DNA of 20,163 nt from an uncultured Gemmiger sp. (GTDB taxonomy: Bacteria > Bacillota > Clostridia > Oscillospirales > Ruminococcaceae). Position numbers and translations under genes: made by a program. The stretch is taken from NCBI GenBank assembly GCA_944382805.1, contig CALWNS010000238.1, positions 1 to 20,163 on the forward strand, written 5' to 3'. Below are positions 6,425 through 12,846 of the stretch, in pieces (the stretch's first letter is position 1; each line of letters opens with the position of its first letter). The notes below the pieces were generated by a model that was given only the letters and a program-made list of their open reading frames with translations, searched no databases and was not told the DNA's origin.

Positions 6425-8410
6425 ATGAAATACTATGTTGACGCCGCAGCCTGGCGCGGCGGCGACGGCAGCGAGAGCCGGCCGTTCACCACCATCAGCG
6501 AAGCCGCGCGCCTGGCGCAGCCGGGCGACGAGGTGCTGGTGTACCCCGGCGTCTACCGCGAAAACGTGGACCCCCAAAACGCCGGCACGCCCGAAGCGCG
6601 CATCACCTACCGCAGCGTGCAGCCGCTGGGGGCGGTCATCACCGGCGCGGAACCGGTCAAAAACTGGCGGCCGTACCGGGGCAACGTGTGGGTGTGCCGC
6701 GTGCCCAACGCGGCGTTCGGCGCGTACAACCCCTACACGACCTATGTCTACGGCGACTGGTACTTTGCCGGGCGCAGCAGGCACACCGGCGCGGTGTATT
6801 TGAACGGCCGGGCGCTGTACGAGGCCGCCACCCTGGACGAATGCGAACGCGGCGCGGTGTACGAGTGTTCCTGGCAGCCGCAGGACTCCGTCTATAAATG
6901 GTACGCCGCGCAGGACGGCGGGGACACCGTGCTCTACGCCAATTTCCAGGGCAGGGACCCCAACGCCGAAAACGTCGAGATCAACGTGCGGCGCGAATGC
7001 TTCTGGCCGCAAAAGACCGGCGTGGGCTACATCACGGTCAGCGGGTTCTGCATCGAAAAAGCGGCCACCACCTGGGCGCCGCCGGCCGCCTACCAGGACG
7101 GCATGATCGGCCCGCACTGGTCCCGCGGCTGGATCATCGAGGACTGCGAGATCCGCCACAGCAAGTGCGCGGGCATCAGCCTGGGCAAGTACTATGACCC
7201 CGAAAACGACCACTACTTTACCCGCCGCCACCTGAAAAGCCCCACCCAGATGGAGCGCGACGCCGTCTGCCGCGGGCAGTACCACGGCTGGCTGAAGGAA
7301 AAGATCGGCAGCCACATCGTGCGCCGCTGCAACATCCACCACTGCGAGCAGGGCGGCATCATCGGGCGCATGGGCGGCGTGTTCTCGCTGATCGAGGACA
7401 ACCACATCCACCACATCAACAACATGATGGAGCTGGGCGGGGCCGAGATCGCCGGCATCAAGCTGCACGCGGCCATCGATGTGACCATCCGCCGCAACCA
7501 CATCCACCACTGCACCATGGGCGTCTGGTGCGACTGGGAGGCCCAGGGCACCCGCATCAGCCGGAACCTTCTGCACGACAACCAAAAACCGCCCTTTGCC
7601 AAACAGCTCAAGGGCGGCATGATGAGCCAGGATATCTTTGTGGAGGTGGGCCACGGCCCCACCCTGATCGACAACAACATCCTGCTTTCGGACGTTTCGC
7701 TGCGCATGGCCACCCAGGGCGTGGCCATGGTCCACAACCTGATCTGCGGCGCGCTGACCAGCGTGGGCGAGGGCACCGGGCCGCGCTACACGCCCTACCA
7801 CATCCCCCACCGCACCGAGGTCATGGGCTTTATGACCATCCTGCACGGCGACGACCGGTTTTATAACAACATCTTTGTACAGAAATGGCCGGCCGAAGCC
7901 TTTACCACCCTGCGCGACAGCAGCGAGGGCACCGACGAGGAAAACCGCCGGGTGGGCACCCATGTGCTGGACGAATACCCGACCTATGCGGACTGGATCA
8001 AAAACTTTGACCTGGAAAACGACACGCCCGACATGGGCGCGCTGGCCCCCTACCAGGAGGGCAAGCTGCCGGTGTGGTGCGGCGGCAACGTCTACCTGAA
8101 CGGCGCGCGCGCCTGGCGGCACGAGCAGGGCGCGCTGGTGGACGGCGCGCACACCGTGCGCGTGGAGCTGGCCGAGCGCGGCGGCCGCCCGGTGCTGGAC
8201 ACCGACCTGTACGCCGTGCTGGGCGGCTATACCGCCGCCCCGGTGGACACCGCCGTGCTGGGCCGCGCGTTCCAGCCCGACCAGCCGTTCGAAAACCCGG
8301 ACGGCACGCCCATCGCCTTCAACAGCGATTACTTCGGCGCGCACCGCGGCCCGCGCGTGCTGCCCGGCCCCTTTGCCGACGCCGCCGCCACGGAAAAACC
8401 GCTGTTCTGA
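6425..8410 (+). CDS. GH120-family beta-xylosidase (right-handed beta-helix)
   Basis: The 661-residue protein resembles Thermoanaerobacterium saccharolyticum XylC (GH120, 638 residues) along its length. It should release xylose from the non-reducing end of xylo-oligosaccharides by a retaining mechanism. Shared segments include the DUF1565-like N-terminus (YYVDAAAW, PFTTISEAARLAQPGDEVLV), NVWVCRVPNAAFG, ANFQGRDPN near 172-180, IGPHWSRGWIIED at 228-240, AEIAGIKLHAAIDV at 340-353 and DDRFYNNIF. By alignment with XylC the nucleophile is Asp370 (CDWEAQGTR) and the acid/base is Glu407 (IFVEVGHGP). Fourteen extra residues separate them (37 versus 23). There is no signal peptide, so the enzyme is cytoplasmic and needs imported oligosaccharides; no transporter is in view. 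AAAGGAGG with normal spacing fixes the ATG. The family call is strong; exact substrate is inferred. Confidence 0.9.
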   Translation: MKYYVDAAAWRGGDGSESRPFTTISEAARLAQPGDEVLVYPGVYRENVDPQNAGTPEARITYRSVQPLGAVITGAEPVKNWRPYRGNVWVCRVPNAAFGAYNPYTTYVYGDWYFAGRSRHTGAVYLNGRALYEAATLDECERGAVYECSWQPQDSVYKWYAAQDGGDTVLYANFQGRDPNAENVEINVRRECFWPQKTGVGYITVSGFCIEKAATTWAPPAAYQDGMIGPHWSRGWIIEDCEIRHSKCAGISLGKYYDPENDHYFTRRHLKSPTQMERDAVCRGQYHGWLKEKIGSHIVRRCNIHHCEQGGIIGRMGGVFSLIEDNHIHHINNMMELGGAEIAGIKLHAAIDVTIRRNHIHHCTMGVWCDWEAQGTRISRNLLHDNQKPPFAKQLKGGMMSQDIFVEVGHGPTLIDNNILLSDVSLRMATQGVAMVHNLICGALTSVGEGTGPRYTPYHIPHRTEVMGFMTILHGDDRFYNNIFVQKWPAEAFTTLRDSSEGTDEENRRVGTHVLDEYPTYADWIKNFDLENDTPDMGALAPYQEGKLPVWCGGNVYLNGARAWRHEQGALVDGAHTVRVELAERGGRPVLDTDLYAVLGGYTAAPVDTAVLGRAFQPDQPFENPDGTPIAFNSDYFGAHRGPRVLPGPFADAAATEKPLF

Positions 8411-8414
8411 CCCC

Positions 8415-8431
8415 GCGCCGCAGCGCTTTTT
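8415..8431 (+). terminator. Possible weak terminator of the GH120 gene
   Basis: A four-base stem GCGC (8415-8418) / GCGC (8423-8426) is followed by five T residues. The stem is short, and the 142-bp repeat begins at the last T, so its hairpins may do the real work. Confidence 0.35.
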
Positions 8432-8572
8432 GCCTCCCTTGTCAAAGGGAGGTGGCACGGCCGCAGGCCGTGACGGAGGGATTGTTTTGCCTTGAAATGC
8501 CGTTGATAAACGGCAGCTTGCCCAAACGCAATCCCCCGATCTCCGCTTTCGCCCCCTTTGACAAGGGGGCCT
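8431..8572 (+). repeat. 142-bp structured intergenic repeat, copy 1
   Basis: This is one of two copies in the window; the other is 12423-12564 in reverse orientation. They align over 142 bases without gaps, with about 128 identities by eye. The element folds as a chain of hairpins: CCTCCCTT/AAGGGAGG (8433-8452), CACGGCC/GGCCGTG (8456-8472), a TGCCGTT/AACGGCA hairpin near 8495-8513, and GCCCCCTT/AAGGGGGC (8551-8570). A longer-range pairing of GGGATTG with CAATCCC encloses the third hairpin. It contains no open reading frame of its own and is probably a non-autonomous, MITE-like element. Confidence 0.85.
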
Positions 8573-8596
8573 AAGGGGGCGCACCCTGGCATATTC

Positions 8597-8632
8597 AAAA
8601 AAACGGCCCGCCGGCGTTATGCCGGCGGGCCG
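8597..8632 (-). terminator. Terminator of the YesL-like gene
   Basis: On the minus strand a perfect 12-bp stem (8621-8632 with 8604-8615, five-base loop) is followed by seven T residues (complement of A8597-8603). Confidence 0.92.
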
Positions 8633-8645
8633 ATCTGCGTTTGGT

Positions 8646-9446
8646 TCAGGCTTGCTCTTCGCCGGGGCCTTCCAGCTCGGCGTCGCGCATTTTTTTGATG
8701 GTGTTCTCGATGTCAAAGCTCTTTTCCAGCGGGACGTACAGCATCAGCATCGCGATGCTCTGCGGCAGCCAAAAGTTGGTAAAGGGCAGGATCATCAGCG
8801 AAAGCGGGTAGAACAGCAGGTAGGCCCCCCAGTACAGCCCCTGCACGGCCAGCGCGCCGAACGAACGCGGGAAATACCCCAAAAACAGCAGGATGCTGTT
8901 TTTCAGCAGCATCAAAAACGGCAGGTCCAGCAGCGCCAGCTGCGCCACCACATAGTTCAAAAGACCCAGCGTCAGCACAAAGCCCACCAGCACGGCCACC
9001 CAGCTGCCAAAACTTTCGGTCAGCGAAATGTGGAACAGCATGAACACCTGCATGGCCAGCAGCAGCCCGAACACCGCGCCCGGCAGCAGGCAGGCTTTCA
9101 GGTTGCGCTTCCAGGCGCGGCGGTAGGTCACCCACCAGTAGCCCGGCTCGTCCCGCAGGCTGCGCAGCATGGTATCGGCTGTGCCCACCACCTGCGGCAT
9201 GGCGACCATGCCGCCCAAAATGCCCGCCGCCAGCACAAAGATCAGCGCGTGGCTGTCCAGCGCCAGCATCAGCAGCACCAAAAACGGCAAAAGACCCAAA
9301 AACGCCAAAAACCCGGCCTTAAAAAAGCTGCCCAGGTCGCGCCCCCAGATCTCCATCAGGCGGAAAAAGCCCTTCTTGCGCGGTTCGTCCGGCCGCACGC
9401 CGGGGCCGGGCCGGCCAAAGCCCAGCATATTGGAAAAAAGTCCCAT
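8646..9446 (-). CDS. YesL/DUF624-like integral membrane protein
   Basis: The molecular function is unknown. The 266-residue protein has a soluble head (MGLFSNMLGFGRP, proline-rich and basic to about residue 25), then about six hydrophobic segments (roughly 43-62, 66-88, 117-139, 147-170, 175-195, 205-232) and an acidic tail. The WGRDLGSFFKAGFLAFL opening and the later YYVxAQLxLLDL-type region match the DUF624 pattern, whose namesake YesL sits in a pectin-utilisation locus of Bacillus subtilis. The family is normally about 200-220 residues. AAAGGAG sits seven to eight bases before the ATG at 9446; the frame stays open upstream but has no ribosome site there. It is divergent from the first DUF3048 gene and faces the GH120 gene across a repeat and a terminator. 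A link to carbohydrate uptake is only suggestive. Confidence 0.75.
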   Translation of the reverse strand: MGLFSNMLGFGRPGPGVRPDEPRKKGFFRLMEIWGRDLGSFFKAGFLAFLGLLPFLVLLMLALDSHALIFVLAAGILGGMVAMPQVVGTADTMLRSLRDEPGYWWVTYRRAWKRNLKACLLPGAVFGLLLAMQVFMLFHISLTESFGSWVAVLVGFVLTLGLLNYVVAQLALLDLPFLMLLKNSILLFLGYFPRSFGALAVQGLYWGAYLLFYPLSLMILPFTNFWLPQSIAMLMLYVPLEKSFDIENTIKKMRDAELEGPGEEQA

Positions 9447-9498
9447 CTCGGTTTCTCCTTTATTGCGGCCGCCCAAAACGGCGGCGGTACTAACGTCT

Positions 9499-9527
9499 AT
9501 TTTAGCAAATCCGCGCGCAATGTACAA
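9499..9527 (-). promoter_or_regulatory. Promoter of the YesL-like gene
   Basis: On the minus strand, -35 TTGTAC (9522-9527), a 17-bp spacer and -10 TAAAAT (9499-9504). Confidence 0.75.
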
Positions 9528-9564
9528 GTGCCGGGGCGGCCCATGTAAAAAATTCCCGTGCGCC

Positions 9565-9593
9565 TTTACAAAGCGGGCAAAAGAAAGTACAAT
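9565..9593 (+). promoter_or_regulatory. Promoter of the DUF3048 gene pair
   Basis: -35 TTTACA (9565-9570), a 17-bp spacer and -10 TACAAT (9588-9593), 62 bp upstream of the first DUF3048 start codon. No second promoter or terminator was seen in the 92-bp gap between the two DUF3048 genes, so it probably serves both. Confidence 0.75.
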
Positions 9594-9655
9594 AGAACGA
9601 GACGGCGGCGCACCCCGGCGCGCTGTACCCAAGACGATAGAAAAGAGGACAAGCT

Positions 9656-10897
9656 ATGAAGCGTATTCTGCTGTGCGCGCTTTCCGTGATGATGGCGGGC
9701 GTGATGCTGGCTTCCTGCTCGAAGACCGAGGGCATCGAACCTTCCACCGCCACCCCGGCCCCGGCCGCCACCCCGGCCCCCACCCCCACGCCGGAACCGT
9801 ATGAACCCAACGCCCTGACCGGCGAAGCCCGCGACGCCGACTACCCCGCCGGCCAGCGCATCACCGCCATCATGGTCAACAACATCGTGGCGGCGCGCCC
9901 GCAGCGCGGCCTTTCGGCGGCGCAGATCCTGTTCGAGATCAAGGTCGAAGGCGGCATCACCCGCTTTATGCCGCTGTACAACGACTATAACGATATCACC
10001 GAAGTCGGCCCCATCCGCTCCGGCCGCGACCAGTTCTTCCAGCTCATCCTGCCCTGGCAGGCGCTGTATGTCCACGAGGGCCAGAGCATCGTGATGGAGC
10101 AGTACGCCAAAGATTACGAGTACGGTACGCTGAACAACAACAACGGCGGCAACGGCTACCGCGACTATAACCGCGTGAACTGGCAGGGGCTGACCCGCAG
10201 CACCGGCCTGGCCGAAGAGCACACGATGTACACGAACGCCGAGAACATCCAAAAGTATCTCACCAGCGAAGACGTGGACATGGCGCGCGACTATAACTCC
10301 ACTTTCTTCAACTTTGTCGATTACCGGCTGGAGAACGCGGAGCGCGACCTGGCCAACAGCCAGGACAGCGCCTATGTGCTGGACGACTACGGCCCGGTGG
10401 TGACCGATGGCGAGTATGTGGAGATCACCCACTCCGCCAGCTATAAGACCCGTATGCTGTACGATGCGGCCACCAAGAGCTACACCATGCAGCAGTACTA
10501 TTACACCGACAAATCCTGGCGCGACACGGTGGACGAAAACAACGACGAGACGCTGACCTTCCCCAACGTGATCGTGCTGTTTACCGACATCCACACCTAC
10601 CCGGGCCACGAGGGCAGCGATTTGCAGAACGTGGACTACGGGCCCGGCGGCATCGGCTACTACAGCTACGGCGGCAAGACCGAGCGCATCTACTGGCAGA
10701 AGGGCAGCCCGCTGGAGGCCCTGCGCCTGTACTACCTGACGGCGGACGGCCAGTGCAGCGACATCCCGCTGGAGATCAACCTGGGCAAGAGCTACGTGGC
10801 CGTGGTGGACGTGGACGAAGCCGGCAAGTACGAAAGCGGCCTGCTGGCTGACCATGGCCTGGCCGCCGGCGGCTCCGATACCGACGCCGCCGCCTGA
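9656..10897 (+). CDS. DUF3048 (YerB-like) lipoprotein, canonical copy
   Basis: The biochemical role is not established. The 413-residue product starts with a lipoprotein signal (LASC lipobox, Cys21) and a Pro/Thr-rich spacer (about 30-50, TPAPTPTPEP) that would carry the domain through the cell wall. The DUF3048 N-terminal domain follows: ITAIMVNNIVAARPQRGL (69-86), the characteristic VGPIRSGRD (117-125) and the HEGQS segment. The C-terminal subdomain spans about 290-390 (FPNVIVLFTD; ERIYWQKGSPLEALRLYY). Bacillus subtilis YerB is the namesake. An AGAGGA ribosome site precedes the ATG at 9656. The gene is followed after 92 bp by a diverged second family member, probably in one transcript. Family identity is secure; an extracytoplasmic, membrane-tethered location follows from the lipobox. 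Confidence 0.92.
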   Translation: MKRILLCALSVMMAGVMLASCSKTEGIEPSTATPAPAATPAPTPTPEPYEPNALTGEARDADYPAGQRITAIMVNNIVAARPQRGLSAAQILFEIKVEGGITRFMPLYNDYNDITEVGPIRSGRDQFFQLILPWQALYVHEGQSIVMEQYAKDYEYGTLNNNNGGNGYRDYNRVNWQGLTRSTGLAEEHTMYTNAENIQKYLTSEDVDMARDYNSTFFNFVDYRLENAERDLANSQDSAYVLDDYGPVVTDGEYVEITHSASYKTRMLYDAATKSYTMQQYYYTDKSWRDTVDENNDETLTFPNVIVLFTDIHTYPGHEGSDLQNVDYGPGGIGYYSYGGKTERIYWQKGSPLEALRLYYLTADGQCSDIPLEINLGKSYVAVVDVDEAGKYESGLLADHGLAAGGSDTDAAA

Positions 10898-10989
10898 AAA
10901 CACAGCCTACCCGCAGGGCGCACAGCCGCCGCCAGGCGCTGCGCGCCCTTGCGCTTGTTATGACCTGCCTGAACCGAGGGAACTTCCAT

Positions 10990-12354
10990 ATGAAAAAACG
11001 CATCCGCTTGGCGGCGCTGGCGCTGGCGGCCGTGCTGCTGGCCGGCTGCCGGGCGCCCGGCCTGGACGTCCAGGCCACGCCGGCGCCCACCGCCGCCCCC
11101 ACCCCCACGCCGGAACCCACCCCGGAACCGGCGCAGACCATCAACCCGCTGACCGGCGAACAGACCGAGACCAACTACGCCGGCCGCCGCCCGGTGGCCG
11201 TCACGCTGCGCAGCGGCGAGGGCACGGCCCCCTATTGGGGCATCGCTTCGGCCGATGTGGTCATCGAGGGCATATCGGAGGGGTACGACCCCACCGTGGT
11301 GGCCCTGTACGCCACGGTGGACGGCCTGGGCAAGGTCGGCCCCGTGGGCCCCGCGCGCGACCTGGGGCTGCAGTTCGCCCTGCCGCTCAACGCCGTGCCG
11401 GTACACATCGGCAAAAACCACTATGCCAGCAACCTGCTCAACCTGATCGCCTACCAGGACGTGGACGGCCTGCACGTGGGCAAAGCGGGCTTCCAGTTTG
11501 ATGTGGACCGCTACACGGCCGGCTACCGCGAGGAAAACTGCTGGTATACCAACGCCGACCTGATCAACGCCGGCCTGGCCATGTACGAGATGGACGCCGC
11601 CGGCCAGAACATGGCGCTGTTCCATTTTGAGCCGCGCCCGGCCCCGGCCGCCCGGAACGCGGCCGAGATCACGATCGGGTTTTCGGTATATTGCAGCGAA
11701 CAGCTGTTCTATAACGCCGAGACCGGCCTGTACGAAAAGAACAACGCCGACGGCACCCCCACCACCGACGCCGAAGGCGGCGCGCGGGCCGCGTTCAAAA
11801 ACGTGCTGGTGCTGTATGCCTCCAGCGGCGTGAAGGACGACGGCTACACCCGCCAGTACGATATGGCCGGCGGCACCGGCCTGTACCTGACCGACGGCGC
11901 GTGGCAGGAGATCCGCTGGCAGAAGGGCGACGCCGCCGCCCCGCTGGCGCTGACCACCACCGACGGCACCACGCTGGCCGTGAACCCCGGCAAGACCTTT
12001 ATTGCGCTGTACGGCGGCCACTACGGCCAAAGCGTGGGCATTAAGGACGCCGCCGGCGCCGAACAGGCCCTGCCGGGACGGATGCCGCTGCTGGACAGCG
12101 CGGTGCCGGACGACGCCGCCGCGGCCGCCCAGGGCGTGCAGGACGCCGAAAACGCCGTGCTGGCCGCTCTGGCCGAGCAGGCCGCCGCCGAGGACGCGGT
12201 GGAGGCCGCCGCCGCGACCGAGGACCCCGCCGACGATGCGGCCGCCGCCGAGCGCAAAGCCGCCGCCGATGCCGCCGTGAACGAAGCCAAGGCCAACTAC
12301 CAGGCCGTGACCGGCGCCCCCTACGACCCGCCGCCGGCCGAACCGGCCGCCTGA
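10990..12354 (+). CDS. Second, diverged DUF3048 lipoprotein with alanine-rich tail
   Basis: This 454-residue paralogue of the preceding gene has a lipobox LLAGC (Cys20) and a similar Pro/Thr-rich spacer (29-48). The family fold is recognisable (NPLTGEQTE; PVAVTLRSGEG; CWYTNADLI at 184-192; NVLVLYASSGVKDDG; EIRWQKGDA near 307-315). The usual GPIRSxR motif is GPVGPAR here (117-123), so the conserved Arg-Ser is lost. After the domain, residues about 373-440 form an Ala/Glu/Asp-rich, probably helical tail ending in a proline-rich tip, absent from the first copy. The ATG at 10990 has GAGGG nine bases upstream; an in-frame ATG ten codons earlier would put charged and polar residues before the signal peptide and lacks a ribosome site. 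It may be a non-catalytic or scaffold partner of the first protein; this is inference. Confidence 0.85.
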   Translation: MKKRIRLAALALAAVLLAGCRAPGLDVQATPAPTAAPTPTPEPTPEPAQTINPLTGEQTETNYAGRRPVAVTLRSGEGTAPYWGIASADVVIEGISEGYDPTVVALYATVDGLGKVGPVGPARDLGLQFALPLNAVPVHIGKNHYASNLLNLIAYQDVDGLHVGKAGFQFDVDRYTAGYREENCWYTNADLINAGLAMYEMDAAGQNMALFHFEPRPAPAARNAAEITIGFSVYCSEQLFYNAETGLYEKNNADGTPTTDAEGGARAAFKNVLVLYASSGVKDDGYTRQYDMAGGTGLYLTDGAWQEIRWQKGDAAAPLALTTTDGTTLAVNPGKTFIALYGGHYGQSVGIKDAAGAEQALPGRMPLLDSAVPDDAAAAAQGVQDAENAVLAALAEQAAAEDAVEAAAATEDPADDAAAAERKAAADAAVNEAKANYQAVTGAPYDPPPAEPAA

Positions 12355-12364
12355 GTGGCAAAAC

Positions 12365-12398
12365 ACGCCCCCGCCGCAGACCGCGGCGGGGGCGTTTG
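12365..12398 (+). terminator. Hairpin terminator after the DUF3048 pair
   Basis: A 13-bp GC-rich stem (12365-12377 with 12383-12395, loop AGACC) is followed by only a short TTT run and then an AT-rich stretch. The stem is strong and the T-tract weak. Confidence 0.7.
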
Positions 12399-12417
12399 CA
12401 TATAAAACCATAGGCGT

Positions 12418-12444
12418 AAAAAAGGCCCCCTTGTCAAAGGGGGC
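12418..12444 (-). terminator. Minus-strand terminator formed by the end of repeat copy 2
   Basis: Read on the minus strand, the last hairpin of the repeat (GCCCCCTT/AAGGGGGC, 12425-12444, loop TGAC) is followed by six T residues (complement of A12418-12423). It is the best candidate end point for the nptA-phoP-phoR transcript, about 400 bp past the phoR stop codon. Confidence 0.65.
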
Positions 12445-12564
12445 GAAAGCGGAGATCGGGGGATTGCGTTTAGGTTATATGCCGTTTATAAACAGCATTT
12501 CAAGGCGGCGCAATCCCTCCGTCACGGCCTGCGGCCGCGACACCTCCCTTTAACAAGGGAGGCA
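12423..12564 (-). repeat. 142-bp structured intergenic repeat, copy 2 (inverted)
   Basis: This is the reverse-oriented partner of 8431-8572, with about 14 differences in 142 ungapped positions. Differences inside stems keep pairing through G-U wobbles (for example CGCGGCC against GGCCGTG, and TGCTGTT against AACGGCA), while the first-hairpin change is in the loop. Most of the remaining differences cluster in two unpaired stretches flanking the central hairpin. Confidence 0.85.
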
Positions 12565-12581
12565 ATGAGCGTCAAATTTTC

Positions 12582-12837
12582 GCGCCCGGCGTAAAGGGTG
12601 TTTGTAGGGGAGGGTCTTGACCCTCCCGGGGGGCGTGGCGGCGGCCGTTGCGTGCCCGGGAGGGATAAATCCCTCCCCTACGAACCGCGGGTGCCGCGCA
12701 GGCGAACATTTTGCGCCCGGCGTAAAGATTATTTGTAGGGACCGGTCTTGACCGTTCCGCAGAGCCCTGCCGCAACCGCCACGCCCCCGGGGCGATGCGA
12801 GCATCGTCCCCTACAATGCAAGGTTGCCGCGCAGGCG
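12582..12837. repeat. Two tandem units of a palindromic hairpin repeat
   Basis: Units at 12582-12704 and 12713-12837 share the same outer flanks: GCGCCCGGCGTAAAG at the left and GCCGCGCAGGCG at the right, with a period of 131 bp. Each holds a core of about 80 bp bounded by TGTAGGG and CCCTAC inverted ends (near 12603-12682 and 12735-12816). Each core carries an arm hairpin at either end around a GC-rich middle that includes GGGGGCGTGGCGG in unit 1 and its complement in unit 2. The cores are therefore in opposite orientation inside directly repeated flanks. No gene is present in 12355-12846; the stretch consists of the terminator, repeat copy 2 and these units. Confidence 0.8.
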
Positions 12838-12846
12838 CAAACCAAA

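Noticed and set aside
5729..8716. Very long open frames opposite prfC, the GH120 gene and others (for example about 995 codons on the minus strand)
   Set aside because: High GC removes stop codons from antisense frames; the translations are low-complexity, have no domain pattern, and lie opposite well-supported genes.
10960..10989. Ten-codon extension of the second DUF3048 lipoprotein
   Set aside because: It would place a polar stretch in front of the signal peptide and has no ribosome site; the ATG at 10990 has GAGGG at good spacing.
12423..12837. CRISPR-like array in the repeat-rich gap
   Set aside because: The repeats are 123-142 bp, palindromic and only two per family; there are no short direct repeats with uniform spacers and no cas gene nearby.
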